DNA of 64,000 bases from Telopea speciosissima (GCF_018873765.1 NC_057924.1:11185001-11249000); one strand, 5' to 3'. Positions 1 through 11,043 are shown, numbered from the stretch's first letter. Numbers and translations: made by a program. Notes: generated from the letters alone by a model not told the origin.

Positions 1-1130
1 GTTTGAACTTGAACACCGGTCCAGTCATGGAACAGGGTTATTGTGGGTCAGTTCTAATTTATTGAAATGAGGATTGCCCCATTGGGTTTAATAAACTTTT
101 AAGCAATAAGTATATGCACATCAGTTTCATCCCCACTATGTTTAAATGTAAATCCCTTAAAACTCCATATGCAACACATGGGGGTGAACCCGTGATTTCT
201 TTAATTCTTAATTGGGTTGCCTGAATTGACACCACCACTTTTTTAGATTCCTATATCTCTGTACTTCATCAAACCCCCCCCCCCCCCCCACCACATCCGG
301 ATTTGAGATAAGAGAGGGACCTGGCTTGGCAGGAGCTGGACGGTTCAACGCTCAAAAATAACCTCAAAAACAGGAGTGGTCATTTCATATATAGAACTCA
401 AGTGAGACTCACCTGTGAAATGATCACCCCATCCCTGTTTATGTTGTAGTTTAATAGGACTTGACCCTCCAGCTCCTAGATGGGATGTGTGGTTTGTCTC
501 CTCCTCCTCCTCCTCCTCCACCACCACCACCACCACCACCATCAAAAGTAAAAGGTGATTAGCGGGGAACAACCCATCCATATAATATTGCAATTTGCAA
601 CGCACTAAATAAAGTTAGACAGCAGGCTCTATCTCTATATATACTGTTCTACAATACTTTTTTGAGTTTATTTGAAAGTAAAGATCCGCATCCAGACAGA
701 TCCACTCAAATTTGTGATAGTCATAAAAAAAAAATTAATAATTTTGTTCATATTGTTCATGTAATAAGCTTTTTTAGCTCAAAATGCATTAAAGCCATTG
801 CACATGCATCATTATTAATAAATTCTCGATCAAATTCGATGAACTTAATTATGCAGTTGAAAATGCGGAAAGGAAAAATCACATACATGGTCCGTCATAT
901 GGATTGGGCACTATCGAAATGGTGTGAAGATTTATAATTTACATCCAAGAGGGGTTATAATTGGAGATTCCATTCTTTCTGGCCAAAAAAATTCATATAA
1001 AAATAGAAAATGACCTATGATTAGGTAATGTCCTTATATTTAAATGCAGACTTAATGGATTTAATTATTAGGTTTACATTGAAACTTAGAAATCAATCAC
1101 ATATAGTTTACCTAAGTGTCCAACTTTTCT
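1..1130. other. Left edge of the array: spacer upstream of copy A's unit
   Basis: No gene is seen here. The first bases match the unit boundary also present near 3,000 and 16,180 (gtttgaacttgaacac). The stretch from about 55 to 900 resembles 11,080-11,720, the spacer between copies D and E. The array therefore probably continues to the left of the window. The stretch contains a run of C at about 277-289 and CCT/CCA trinucleotide repeats at about 500-542. Confidence 0.5.
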
Positions 1131-1138
1131 TTACTCTA

Positions 1139-1285
1139 TCCGTTTATTTCGGCGTGAAAATTTTCCTCACTCAATAAGAATTTTCACTTTAAAAAATTTT
1201 AAATGTTGAAATTTTAGAAATTTTTCTGACATGTAAAATTTTACATTTATCAAGTAAAATTTGCGATGTAACCAACAAATAAAAG
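1139..1285. repeat. AT-rich MITE-like repeat (TTTCGGCGTAAAATTTT type)
   Basis: This short AT-rich block starts near tttatttcggcgtgaaaat and ends near a complementary aaatttgcgatgtaacc. Related blocks lie at about 11,927-12,140 and 23,562-23,765, with a partial copy at 25,935-26,000 and a similar one at about 59,560-59,790. The ends are roughly inverted repeats, which suggests a non-autonomous DNA transposon. Boundaries are approximate and I saw no target duplication. Confidence 0.4.
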
Positions 1286-1978
1286 AAACATAACGACTTC
1301 AGTTCTTGGCTTGTCTGTCGTCTCTATGAAGAAAAGAACTCCAACTCTAAATCCAAATGAATGCATGAAATTGCCTTAAACGGAGCCCCCACATCGATGA
1401 CACTCTGGAGCAACTGGGATATCACGCCGTCACTGATCTGATTTTGTTGCTAACCCAGAAGCACAGGCTCACCATAAGAAAGATTGAATCTTTATTTGGT
1501 AGAGTATAACACTCCCATATTATTTTCCATACCTTGGATCTTAGATGAATCTCAATCTCACACTCAACTCAAGCCCATAAAATAATGATCCTATCTAGAT
1601 TTGGATTTTGAATCGCACGAATTCAAATTCTTTTCTTCAGCTCTTGATAGTAGAAAGAAACAGAGAAGTCTGTATTCATGAAACTCCAATATCCCCTCAC
1701 TTATTTTATCCTATTTGAATAACAAATCTTGAGAAAATTGAAAAATTGACAAATTTGTTAGTTTTTTTGAAAGGATTCCTTAGCCAAGCCCCAAATCTCT
1801 AAGCATAAACACAGGGAATTGAAGAAAGCATTAATTAGAAGGAGATCGAGAAGGAAAAAACAAGAACAAGAAGTGAAGAAGTGAGCGAATGAAACAAAAG
1901 AGAAAGAATCATCTATTAATTGCAGAAAGAAAAAAAAAAAGGAATATACAAATTGTACATCTGAACAATTACAATGGA

Positions 1979-2012
1979 ACAAAATTTTCAGAAAGAGCCT
2001 CAAATGAAGCCC
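1979..2012 (-). promoter_or_regulatory. Conserved element downstream of the array genes (copy A instance)
   Basis: A block reading acaaaattttctgaaaggg on the plus strand, followed by a short palindromic ttcaaagcccc part, lies downstream of the stop codon of every array gene. Instances: 1,979-2,012 (A), 4,038-4,068 (B), 7,601-7,631 (C), about 10,375-10,410 (D), 13,651-13,683 (E), 17,185-17,215 (F), 21,356-21,386 (G), 24,287-24,317 (H) and 27,887-27,917 (I). Copy D is the most diverged. It may be part of the 3' UTR or mark the transcript end. Its role is inferred from conservation only. Confidence 0.45.
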
Positions 2013-2020
2013 TATCCCTC

Positions 2021-2051
<31 letters not shown>

Positions 2052-2124
2052 CTTTCAAGTCTTGATCATATTTCCGGAGTCCAATCTCACATACTTCATT
2101 CAAAGTTCAATAGAGCGAGGAGAC

Positions 2125-2346
2125 TCAATAATGGGTTGGTTTGGGGTGTGAGAAGTGAGCTGCCGCAGCATCTTCATCAGCACGTCTATTTCTGTGAGTA
2201 CTGTGAGAGAAGAGGGAAGCGACAGAATGGGCAAAGCCTATGACTATCCTGGCCTTCACCCTGCCCCTCTTTGGAATCGGCCGCTTTGAATGAGTCCTTG
2301 GTGTAAATCTCCCTCCTCCGTTCATCATCCTCGCACCACCTGCCAT
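2125..2346 (-). CDS. Array gene copy A: small basic protein, long-tail form (73 aa)
   Basis: This is the first of nine related minus-strand genes, and I do not recognise the family. The protein has a short variable N-terminus, then FTPRTHSKRPIPKRGRVK at about residues 14-31, then a hydrophobic stretch ending in SLFS near residue 46, then a tail rich in His, Arg and Ala ending in PKPTHY. There is no signal peptide and no clear membrane anchor. The start codon is supported by the context aaagATGGC, shared by nearly all copies, and by a TATA box about 200 bp upstream. Copy E is the closest relative. An Arg replaces the usual Gly after VKA, inside the most conserved segment. The tail is in frame here, unlike copies B, D, F, H and I. 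The coding assignment rests on conservation between copies. Function is unknown. Confidence 0.72.
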   Translation of the reverse strand: MAGGARMMNGGGRFTPRTHSKRPIPKRGRVKARIVIGFAHSVASLFSHSTHRNRRADEDAAAAHFSHPKPTHY

Positions 2347-2541
2347 CTTTTTATCTCTCTTTTCTTCTTCTTCTTCTTTTTCTTCTCACTCACGGCAAGG
2401 ACAGTCCAAAGCTGTGGTGATCTCTCTCTCTTTTTCTCCCTTTCCTATGGCGAAATCAAGAGTTACTGAGCTAAAATTTCTATGTGCAGTGAGGCTCTGA
2501 GTCTGATGTCGTTGTGAGAAGGTGAAAGAGCAAATGGCCAG

Positions 2542-2548
2542 TTATATA
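2542..2548 (-). promoter_or_regulatory. TATA box of copy A
   Basis: TATATAA on the minus strand, about 196-202 bp upstream of the copy A start. The same motif sits at a similar place before every array gene, preceded on the plus strand by a conserved gcccactt-like context. Confidence 0.6.
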
Positions 2549-4291
2549 GAGAGAAGAGATGGACCCTTTTGGTGGAGCCGTGGAGGAATGGTGATGACCA
2601 CCAGACTTAAATTTGATATTAAATTCTTCAATTCAAAATTACCATTCGCACCTTTAATTAGCCTTTTTTTAGAATTTCGATACCGAAAGTGGCCAGGGTT
2701 ATAATTATAAAAACGCCAATGCCCATCTGGTTTTTGGACGCTTCTTTGGAACTTGAAAGAGTTGAGTTGAGTTGAGTTGAGTTGAGATGTCCCATTTCAC
2801 TAAAATTGGACTGCAGGACCTGTCCCCTCTTGGGCCCCACTATTTCATTAAAATATATTCATATGGAACACGTGGTGAATGCATGTTGATTTTAAATTAT
2901 TGGGTTCTCTGAATTGGGACCATCACTTTGTTAGATTCCCTTTGCCTTTACCTTTACTTTTCTTCCCTTCCCAACGATTCAAGAATCAAGACTTAATGTT
3001 TGAACTTGAACACCGTTCCAGTCTTGGTCCAGTCTTGGAACAGGGGACTCCTCTAATTTATTATATCTGGATGAGCCAGTGGGGTTAATGCACCAAACTC
3101 GGCAACTGATGAACCAAGGCTTTTTTTGTATTTTCATCCACTTGCCTTGACTCGAGTGAGATGCAGGGTTCACTGAAATTCAAGGGTACATTCTGATTTT
3201 CACTTCAATTTTATAATTGTAGTTATCACTAATAAGCTCCCCAACCCATTCAGTATTAGTATAATTGTCTGTCTTTTCCCATTCGTCACTTTTCTACTCT
3301 CTCTCTCTCTCTCTCTCTACTCCCACCAAATTAAAAAGTGATTTATGATTTATGATTTATGATTTATGAATCCCAGAGTGGAGACTGCACTCACTAAAGT
3401 AGAAAGCACCCTTCATGCTTCCATTGTGAATATATGGTTCAACAATACTTATTTAATATTTGAAAGCGAAGATCTGGATCCACACAGATGTTGGGTTTCA
3501 TGTGAAAAGCAAAATAAAAATAGTCTAACATCATATATGAATAGATAATGTGGGGATTTATTCCACCCTAAAAAATAATTGTGAGGGCTCATAGATACTT
3601 GGGCACACTTTTCTTAAGGTTTAAGATTTGAAAATGAATTCTAACCAGGTCTCTAACAAGTGGTATCAAAATCAAGGTCCAGATAGGATCAGGATGGAAA
3701 GGAAGACACTCTTACCATAATCGAAAGAGACTTCTTAAATCAGAAAGAGGAAGAAAATACTATCAACTTGACTCTCAGACCTAAGATCAATCTCAATCTC
3801 ACTTTCGAAACATTGAAAAATCAACAATATTGTAAATTCTTAATAAGATTCCTTAATCGAGCCCCAAATCCCTAAACATAATCGTGGGGACGAAAGCATA
3901 AGAAAGGAACAAAAAAAAAAAAGGTGCTAGAAACAAGAAGTGAAGGAATAAGTGAATAAAGGAAAAGAGAAGGTCATCTATTAATTGCGAAAAGAAAAAT
4001 TCTAAAAACTGTACATTAGAATAATTAATTACATGGAACAAAATTTTGTGAAAGGACTTCAAAGCCCCATCCATCCCTTCAGTTCTCTCAACCTACTTGG
4101 TTTACCCAAACCCAATTACCAAACTCTTCTTCAAGTCTTCTAATTTTTGGAGTCCGAAAGAAACGTAGGCACTCGATCACACACACATAATTCAAAGTTA
4201 AAACAGAGGAGACTCATAATTGGGTTCCTCTTCATTTGGGGGTGTGAGAAGATAGCACTGCAGCACCTTTCACCATATCACCTCTATAACT

Positions 4292-4465
4292 CTATTGATG
4301 TAGTTGTGACCTTTGAGAGAAGAGAGAAGCGAAGGAATTAGCCAATCCTATAACTATCCCAGCCTTCACCCTTCCCCTCTTTGGAATCGGTCGCCTTGAA
4401 TTAGTCCTTGAGGTAAAGCTCCTTTCGTTCATCACCATCATCGTCATCTTCGCACCAACTGTCAT
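4292..4465 (-). CDS. Array gene copy B: small basic protein, short form (57 aa)
   Basis: Unrecognised family, same as copy A. The core RRPIPKRGRVKAGIVIG lies at about residues 24-40, followed by LANSFASLFS. The protein then ends after QRSQLHQ because the reading frame at the tail junction differs from copies A, C, E and G. The FTPRT motif reads FTSRT. Start and stop were read directly from the sequence (CAT at 4,463-4,465, CTA at 4,292-4,294). The start codon is ATGAC rather than ATGGC, the one exception among the nine copies. Past the stop, the tail sequence recognisable in other copies is broken in every frame, so this copy looks more decayed than H or I. Copy F is its paralogue in the duplicated block. 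It could be a pseudogene. Confidence 0.6.
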   Translation of the reverse strand: MTVGAKMTMMVMNERSFTSRTNSRRPIPKRGRVKAGIVIGLANSFASLFSQRSQLHQ

Positions 4466-4626
4466 CTTTGTATCTCTCTTTTCCTCTGCTTCTTCTTCTT
4501 CTTCTTCTTCTTCTTCTTCTCCCTGTCTAGAGGTGGAATCAAGAGTTACTGAGCTGAAATTTCGAAGTGCAGATAAGACTATGATGCCTTTGTGATTTAT
4601 GAAATGGTGGAAGAGCAGATGCCCAT

Positions 4627-4633
4627 TTATATA
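4627..4633 (-). promoter_or_regulatory. TATA box of copy B
   Basis: TATATAA on the minus strand about 162 bp upstream of the copy B start, in the conserved context shared by all array copies. Confidence 0.55.
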
Positions 4634-4979
4634 GAGACTTAGAGAGATAAAGGAACCCTTTTAGTGGAGGAAAGGTGACCTTCGAGCTCGAACTTAAATT
4701 AATATTTAATTCTTTTTCGATCAAAAAAAAAAACTTAAATTAATGTTAAATTCAAAACTAACCCTTTATTTAATTGACGAAAGCTCATTGGGTTTAACTT
4801 TAAGCAACATATTTAATTGACATCAATTTCATTCCTAACATCGTAAGTGTAAATTCCTTAAAGTTCATAAGCTAAACGTGGGAGAATGGTGATTTTTTAA
4901 ATTTTTATTGGGTTGCGTGATTGGATACAATCTCTTTTTTAGATTCCCTTGTCCACTTCACTTCACTTCACTCCCATCT

Positions 4980-5285
4980 AATCTAAGTACACCATTCCAC
5001 CACTTGGCCAGAGTGAGCCAGGATTCGGCTCGTCTCCTGCGCACCACAAGATAGAGATCGTCTAGCGCGGCAGCAGACGTCAACACGTGGCCTTGGTGCC
5101 ATTTGGACAGTGCAAATCGAAGAAGCACTGATGAATGTGGTGCACATCCAACGAAGAGAAGGATTGAGAAGATCCATGCCGTCCAAATAACATTAAGGTC
5201 ACATGTCGACACCTACTGCCGCATTGGATGATCTCCAACTCGGGGGTGCACTGCATAGGAGTGCAATTCGAGTAAGCCAAGGTTC
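4980..5285. repeat. GC-richer spacer block shared by the B and F units
   Basis: This block is repeated at about 18,170-18,300 plus 19,320-19,515, where a LINE interrupts it. Several antisense ORFs run through it, but none is conserved between the two copies, so I treat it as non-coding spacer. It gives the empty-site reference for the LINE insertion at 18,301. Confidence 0.45.
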
Positions 5286-5341
5286 ACTAAAAAAAAGGTA
5301 TGTTCTAATTTTCACCTCAATTGTTATCTAATTATGAAGCT

Positions 5342-5630
5342 TTTTTTTATTATTATTTTTGGTAGACAACAGGGTTATTCATTCACGCGTACCCAACGCC
5401 AACAGAAAAACAGGATACATAAAAAGATACTGAAAAAATATAGGTAGCATGACCAACAGAAGGTTTGGGTATACAGAACCCAGACCGACGGAGCCGAAGC
5501 GACCCAGTCTCGCTTGCCAAAAGCTGAGACATCCTGAGAAGGGGATGGGTGAAAGCCATTGCCCCAGATAAAGTGCTATCAATACAGCAACTGATAAGCG
5601 CATGCACTTTTGTGCCAATAGAAAGGACCC
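5342..5630 (-). mobile_element. Short retroposon insertion in the C unit
   Basis: The sister G unit (near 19,561-19,580) reads straight through the position where this roughly 290-bp segment sits. On the minus strand it ends in an A-rich tail (the plus-strand T-rich stretch at 5,341-5,360). It is bounded by an imperfect short repeat, atgaagct on the left and ataagct on the right. That fits a SINE or a severely 5'-truncated LINE. The open frames crossing it on the minus strand are not recognisable proteins. Confidence 0.5.
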
Positions 5631-5649
5631 ATAAGCTAAAATTATTATT

Positions 5650-5815
5650 GGGCGATATTCTCTAACTGGGAGTGTATAGGGTGGCAAGCAGCGCCTAGAC
5701 ACATGGGGGTACGAAGGAGTGGTCATTTCAGGCATCTAGGGGCGAGGTGGTCATTTCACCCTCCCCCATGTGACTCTGGACACATCCTAGGCCCCGAGAC
5801 AAAGAACATTTGGCC
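5650..5815. repeat. Inverted-repeat element in the C unit, also in G
   Basis: The arms tagacacatgggggta and cccccatgtgactctg are complementary around a centre rich in gtcatttca. The same block occurs at about 19,585-19,735 in the G unit, so it predates the block duplication. It is probably an old MITE. No target duplication was resolved. Confidence 0.4.
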
Positions 5816-6920
5816 AATTATTATATATTTATTCTTTGTAGTCATCAATAATAAGTGTCCCAAGCATGGTTTTAGTAAATGGTATCGATACCAATATCAA
5901 TATTGGCCTGGATTGGTCAGATTTATCTTGGTTTTTTTTTTTTTGGAAAAAATAATTAGATTTTTTATTGCATTTTAACACTTGTCTGTACTGGGTGTCA
6001 ATCGGTTGGGCCAAAGTGGGCCTCTTCACTTTAGGACCTTGCACCGTGACCAAGCTGTTTAAGTATTCGGGCCTCATATGCTAAGCATGGTCCCGTTTAT
6101 AAATGGTCGGTTGGGTACCGATCCTTAATCGAGCTAAACGGGCCTTAAAACTGGCTACTGACACATTTATCTCTAAACGGTCTATAAACGAGCCATAATC
6201 AGGGCATAAACGGGCTTTAACGTGTCGGTATGAGCAAAATGGATTATAAACGGATTGTAAACATGTCAGGTTGGGTCGGACCATTAGGCTGGACCCTTGC
6301 ACTGGGAACAATCAACTATTATTCAGGTCGGGCTCAAGCCTAACATATTTACTAAATGAGCAGAGCCGGTCTTGGGTTTTCTCGGCCAGGCCTGAAATTG
6401 ACATCCTTAGTCTGTACTGATCCACCGATACAGGATTGATCAGGAATCGATATCAGTCTCCTCCGATACTGATACGAATCTGCTGTCTGCTAATCCGATA
6501 GTGATTCCTCAAACCATGGTCCCAAGTCCCAACCCATTCAATCTTAATATTATTGGGTGTCCTCACTTTTCACTCTTCTACTCTCTACCACCAAAATTAA
6601 AAGGTGATTAGCGCGAAAACCCTTTCCCCAACCCCCCCCCCCCCTCCTATGATATTGCAACGCACTAACGAAAGTTGAAAGAACAATACCACACTCTACA
6701 CTGTTACAACAATAGTTTCGCGTTCACACAGATTCAATCTGGTTTTTAAAAGACAAAAAAATAAAATTTAATAATTTTGTGCATATTATTCATGTAATAA
6801 GCCTTTTAGCTAATAAAAATCGATCAAATTTGATGAACGATTAATTATAGAGTTGAAAATGTTGAGAGGAAAGTTCTCATACTTGGTCAGTCATATGACT
6901 GCGAGAAGTAATAAATTCTA

Positions 6921-7099
6921 CGGAAAATTATCACCTCCAGTTTGCTGACCGGCCCAGTTCCCCAGTTCCTCTAATAGGGGGATGGTGGACCCCACCCGGG
7001 CAGGGTGTTTGGGCATGGGTAGAGAGGTCATTTCAGCCCCCCTTTGTTAGAGGAACTGGGGAACTGGGCCGGTCAGCAAACTAGAGGTGATAAAGATCC
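6921..7099. mobile_element. hAT-like MITE, 8-bp target duplication (aaattcta)
   Basis: A 179-bp element whose two halves fold back on each other: the left part ttatcacctccagtttgctg is matched by its complement before 7,093. It is flanked by a direct repeat aaattcta at 6,913-6,920 and 7,100-7,107. The sister G unit (about 20,860-20,875) lacks the element. The 8-bp duplication points to the hAT superfamily. Related elements lie at about 25,150-25,325 and 58,533-58,728. Confidence 0.75.
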
Positions 7100-7648
7100 A
7101 AATTCTACATCCCAAAGAGATTATAATTGGAGATTCCATTCTTTCTGCTACAAAAGAAGTTTCTATAAAAAATTGGAAAATATCATACTTTTGAGTATGG
7201 TTTGAACTTAAACTATTGATTTACGCAATTGAAAGTAACTAATTAGGTTGTTTACGACTCTCAAATATGAATCTCAATCTCACACTCAACTCAACCCATC
7301 AAATATTGATAATGGATTTAGATTTTGAATCTCACACTTCAAATTCTCATCACTTGAGAGTAGAATGAAACAAAAAAGTTCCTATTCATGAAACTCCAAT
7401 GTCTACCAACTTATTTAATCCTATTTGACAAATTCTTGAGAACATTAAAATTTTGACAAAACTGTTATTTTTTGGTAGGATTCCTTAATCAAACCTCAAA
7501 AGAAGTGAAGGATTGAGTGAATGAAACAAAAGGAGAAGAATCATCTATTAATAGCAGAAAAAAAAATATCTAGAAATGTACAGCTGGACAATTACATGGA
7601 ACAAAATTTTCTGAAAGGGCTTCAAAGCCCCATCCCCCTTGTAAGTCC

Positions 7649-7861
7649 TCATAATTGGGTTCGTTTGGGATGTGAGAAGTGAGCAGCAACACCTCTATTG
7701 ATGTTGCTGTGAGAGAAGAGGGAAGCGAAAGAATTTGCTAACCCTATCACTATCCCGGCCTTCACACTTCCTCTCTTTGGAATCGGTCGCCCCGAATTGG
7801 TCCTTGGTGTAAAGCTTCCTCCGTTCATCATCATCACCGTCGTCCTCACACCAGCTGCCAT
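7649..7861 (-). CDS. Array gene copy C: small basic protein, long-tail form (70 aa)
   Basis: Unrecognised family member with the full set of conserved parts: a Met-rich N-terminus, FTPRTNSGRPIPKRG at about residues 16-30, the VKAGIVIGLANSFASLFS segment, then a tail SHSNINRGVAAHFSHPK ending in RTQL. It differs from the first 57 residues of copy G nowhere that I can see; only the tail differs, four residues shorter here. The start lies in a strong plant context (aaagATGGC), 147 bp downstream of a TATA box. With copy G it is among the best candidates for functional array genes. No signal peptide is visible. Function is unknown. Confidence 0.75.
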   Translation of the reverse strand: MAAGVRTTVMMMNGGSFTPRTNSGRPIPKRGSVKAGIVIGLANSFASLFSHSNINRGVAAHFSHPKRTQL

Positions 7862-8594
7862 CTTTGTGTCTTTCTTTTCTTCTTCTTCTTCTTCTTTGTT
7901 GCTCTCTTCCTCTTTGAGGCAGAATCAGGAGTTGCTCAGCTCAAATATTGAAGTGAAGAACTGCAGATAGACTGTGATCGATGGAGGTGAAAGAGCAAAT
8001 GCCCCACTTATATATATAGAGATTAAAAAGAAGGGGGTCAGTACTTAGACCATCAGATGGAGAGAGAATGGGACTATAGTACTACGCACTCAAGAAAGCA
8101 AAATTAAAAGGTGATTATAAATAGTAAAAGCGCAAAACCCAACCCTATAATACAACGCACTCAAGAAAGTTGGAAGCACACTCCAGGCTACCATTCTAAC
8201 CTTTCTACTATTCTATAAACGAAACGTGAATATATTGTGAAAGTGAAGATTTCCCATCCACACAGATCTTTTCAGATTTGTGAAAGACATTATGAAGTAG
8301 AGAAATTAATAACTTTTCACATGTTGCTAATTCATTTTGTTTTAGCCCCAAAAAGCATTAAGGCCTTTCTCTATCCCACAATCAAACTGGTTAAAATACC
8401 TATAAAGGTAAAATCTTATTGCAACTAAAATTGGTGAAAAAATAAAGTAAATTTGCTTTTCTTGCCCTTTTAATATAACATTTTCTTTTTTGTTTAGGTA
8501 AAATCTTATAATTTTACATGTGTACTTGAAAAATATACAAACCAATAACACTTCTTATAAATGACATAATGGTTACTCAATTACAGATTTTTTT
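7690..8594. repeat. Tract shared without visible difference between copies C and G (C side)
   Basis: Positions 7,690-8,594 align with 21,474-22,378 at a constant offset of 13,784 with no indel and no substitution that I found. The tract covers most of the coding region, the TATA box and about 600 bp further upstream. Sequence on the low-coordinate side diverges sharply, with indels and substitutions. See the gene-conversion finding. Confidence 0.7.
8008..8018 (-). promoter_or_regulatory. TATA box of copy C
   Basis: TATATATATAA on the minus strand, 147 bp upstream of the start; identical in sequence and spacing to copy G. Confidence 0.6.
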
Positions 8595-8611
8595 TTTTAA
8601 ATAATTAGAAG

Positions 8612-9337
8612 GTGCAAAAGGGGGTTACGGGAAGTTCTCTCGGAGATAAATCCTTACCTTTTCAAGTGGAATTAAATCGGGAAATGGGTTCCAATGACAG
8701 GATTTTCATTCAAATTGAAGGAGAGAATCGTATCCCTGAGGGCAGTATTGAAAATATGTTTCCAATTCAGGGTTTGAAATCTAACCATTTGATGAAGGTT
8801 GTAAACCCAGTGAACAATGGATCGGGTATGGAATCGGACCGTTCAGAAGCATCGGATGATGATGAATTGAATGTGCATAATTCCCACTTTCAAGGTGGGG
8901 CTATCATTTTAAATATGTCTAATGAGGTGGAATTAGTTCAAAGATCAGATTCTTGTGGGTCAGGTTATGGCCAATTGGATCAAGAGGAGGTGCAAGGCGG
9001 GTGGACTCAAGTGTTGGGTTGAAAAAATCGTGATGGACGTAGGAATGCTCTTCGATGTGGTTGTGTGGGTTCCCATATGGCAACTCTAGTTATTGGCAGA
9101 ACTCGAAGTCAAAGTAATGCAAATCCTGGTGTTAGGGCGGTGGTCGCAGTGGAAGAAAAACATCAAGTTGAAAATGAGGTAGGAGTGGGGTTGCAAAATG
9201 TTTCACCTCCCTTTTCACCAGAGGAGGAGGCTCTTTTGGCCCGTGTTGCTCTTGATCGGCCTGATTTTAATGCTAAGATCCTCCGACAATCGAATAGGAT
9301 GAGGACCCCCTTGGTGTGCCTTACAGATCCCCCGTAG
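8612..9337 (+). pseudogene. Open stretches inside the LINE-derived insertion
   Basis: Two plus-strand open stretches of about 136 and 90 codons, separated by a stop near 9,022, lie inside the insertion. The first is rich in Asp, Glu and Ser and ends in a tryptophan motif (GGWTQV) often seen near the end of plant LINE ORF1 proteins. The second is Arg/Val rich and ends just before the 3' UTR-like part. Neither starts with ATG at its apparent 5' end. I read them as remnants of LINE coding sequence, not a host gene. Confidence 0.45.
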
Positions 9338-9483
9338 CCTTGTTTTATTATTCCGCTTGGGTGGGCGAGTGGCTTGTTGCCTTCGCCAATATGTTTTAGG
9401 ACTGAGTCCCCTTTTTTTTAGCTTTAGCTTTCTTTGCTTTTAGTCTGTCTTTAGGTTTGTTTGCCTCTTTTTAAATCTTCAAT

Positions 9484-9491
<8 letters not shown>

Positions 9492-9562
<71 letters not shown>
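9492..9562. repeat. (TA)n microsatellite
   Basis: About 71 bp of uninterrupted alternating AT within the 3' tail of the LINE-derived insertion. Its expansion probably followed insertion. Confidence 0.95.
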
Positions 9563-9569
<7 letters not shown>

Positions 9570-10729
9570 TTAAAAAAAAAAAAAACTCAATTACAGATTT
9601 TTTTTAAACGATTTTCTTATTGACACCCCTCCCTTAAGGTGTCAAATAATTGATAACCTTATTTTTTGTTGTTTTAGTTTAGAGTCAAGGTTCTCAGCAT
9701 TGGTGAAGATTGGTCTACTCTGACATTTTTGTGGTGATTCGAATGAGATTTTTTTCTAAGTTCTTACTGCAATTTTCAATGTTCTTGAGTGATTTTCATT
9801 GTACTTTTCTTCTATTATAGAGTGAATAATCTTCAACTTCACCGGTGGACGTAGCACATCATGTTGGTGGGTGAACCACGTTAAATCTTTGTATCAACTT
9901 TGCTCTATTTTGTTTCTTCATATTTCTTGGTTCTGTTAACACGTAGGATCCCGCAGATAAATCTCTATTTCACACAAATTCTCGAAGATGAATCTCAATC
10001 TCACACTCAACTCAAGCCTACCAATATTTATCCTGAATTTGAATTTTGAATCACACAACTTTGAATTCTTCATCTCTTTATAGTAGAAATTAAGAATCAG
10101 AGAAATCAGTATTCACGAAACTCCAATATCCTCTTAACCCCAATTGACAAAATTTTCAAAACATTGAAAAATTAATAAAACTATTATTCTTGATAGGAAT
10201 CCTTGATCTAGCCCCATATCTCTAAACATAAACATGGGGATGAAAGCATTAGGAAGGAAAGAAGGAAAAACAAGAAGAATTGGGGGAGTAAATAAACGAA
10301 GCAAAAGAGAGGATAATCTATTAATTGCCAAAAAAGAAAGTTCCTACAAACTTTACATGGGAATAATTACACAAACAAAATTTTGTGAAAAGATCTCATA
10401 GCTGTTAGGGACTTGAGTAGAACTCATTCTTAAAAGTCAACCATAAAGAGGGTGCTCAAATACCTATAAATCTTCACATTCAACTGTTTACATCATGGGA
10501 TTTGTACTTCAACCTTCCACATGGAACCCTAACAAAATCCTCATCTCTTTTGAACCCACTTGGTTTACTCAAGTGCCGTACCCTTCAAGTCCTCCTCCTT
10601 ACATAGTCCAAAAGAAACGTAGACTCCCCCCACACACATCATTTAAAGTTTAGCGGAGAAGACTCATTTATTGGGCTCGTTTGGGCCGGCGGGTGTGAGA
10701 AATGAGCTGCAACACCTTCACCAACACCT

Positions 10730-10891
10730 CTATTGATGTGGCTGTGACTTGTGACTCTGAGAGAAGAGGGAAGCGAAGGAATTAGCCAATCCTATCACTA
10801 TCCCAGCCTTTACCCTTCCCCTCTTTGGAATTGACCGCCTTGAATGAGTCCTTAGGTTCATCGTCATCGTCGTCCTCGCATCAGCTGCCAT
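10730..10891 (-). CDS. Array gene copy D: small basic protein, short form, N-terminal deletion (53 aa)
   Basis: Unrecognised array family. The conserved segment SIPKRGRVKAGIVIG is followed by LANSFASLFS, and the protein ends QSHKSQPHQ. Compared with the other copies it lacks several residues before the core, so the FTPRT motif is reduced to LRT, and Pro is replaced by Ser in RPIPKRG. Start (10,889-10,891) and stop (10,730-10,732) were read directly. Just beyond the stop, the alternative frame still encodes a recognisable tail (INRGVGEGVAAHFSHP), so the short form arose by a frame change. The TATA box is 153 bp upstream. It may be functional or a decaying copy. Confidence 0.55.
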   Translation of the reverse strand: MAADARTTMTMNLRTHSRRSIPKRGRVKAGIVIGLANSFASLFSQSHKSQPHQ

Positions 10892-11043
10892 CTTTGTGTA
10901 TCTCTTCCCTTCTTCTTCTTCTACCTCTTCTCTCTGTCCCCGTCTCCTGAGGCGGAATTAGGAGTCACTGAGCTCAAATTTTGAAGGGCAAATAGACTCT
11001 GAGGTCGTTGTGACTTGTGAGAGGTGGAAGGGCAGATGCCCAC

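Larger units (their letters stand above)
8599..9584 (+). mobile_element. LINE-derived insertion with target duplication in the C unit
   Basis: A 986-bp insertion absent from the G unit. It is flanked by direct copies of actcaattacag plus a T-run (8,575-8,598 and 9,585-9,605), with one copy at the empty site (22,359-22,378). It ends on the right with a (TA)n tract and poly-A. The region after 9,337 (ccgcttgggtgggcgagtgg, T-rich, then aataaatt) resembles the 3' UTR of plant LINEs. Upstream are two open stretches (8,612-9,022 and 9,065-9,337). The first is acidic and ends in a GGWTQVLG-like end, reminiscent of the C-terminal part of a LINE ORF1. No reverse transcriptase is present, so it appears to be a LINE with an internal deletion or a non-autonomous derivative. 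Confidence 0.7.

Noticed and set aside
345..605. Frame rich in Glu and Val
   Set aside because: A translation of CCT/CCA trinucleotide repeats.
5379..5735. 118-codon minus-strand frame with hydrophobic stretches
   Set aside because: It crosses a retroposon insertion that the sister unit lacks, so it is not a host gene.
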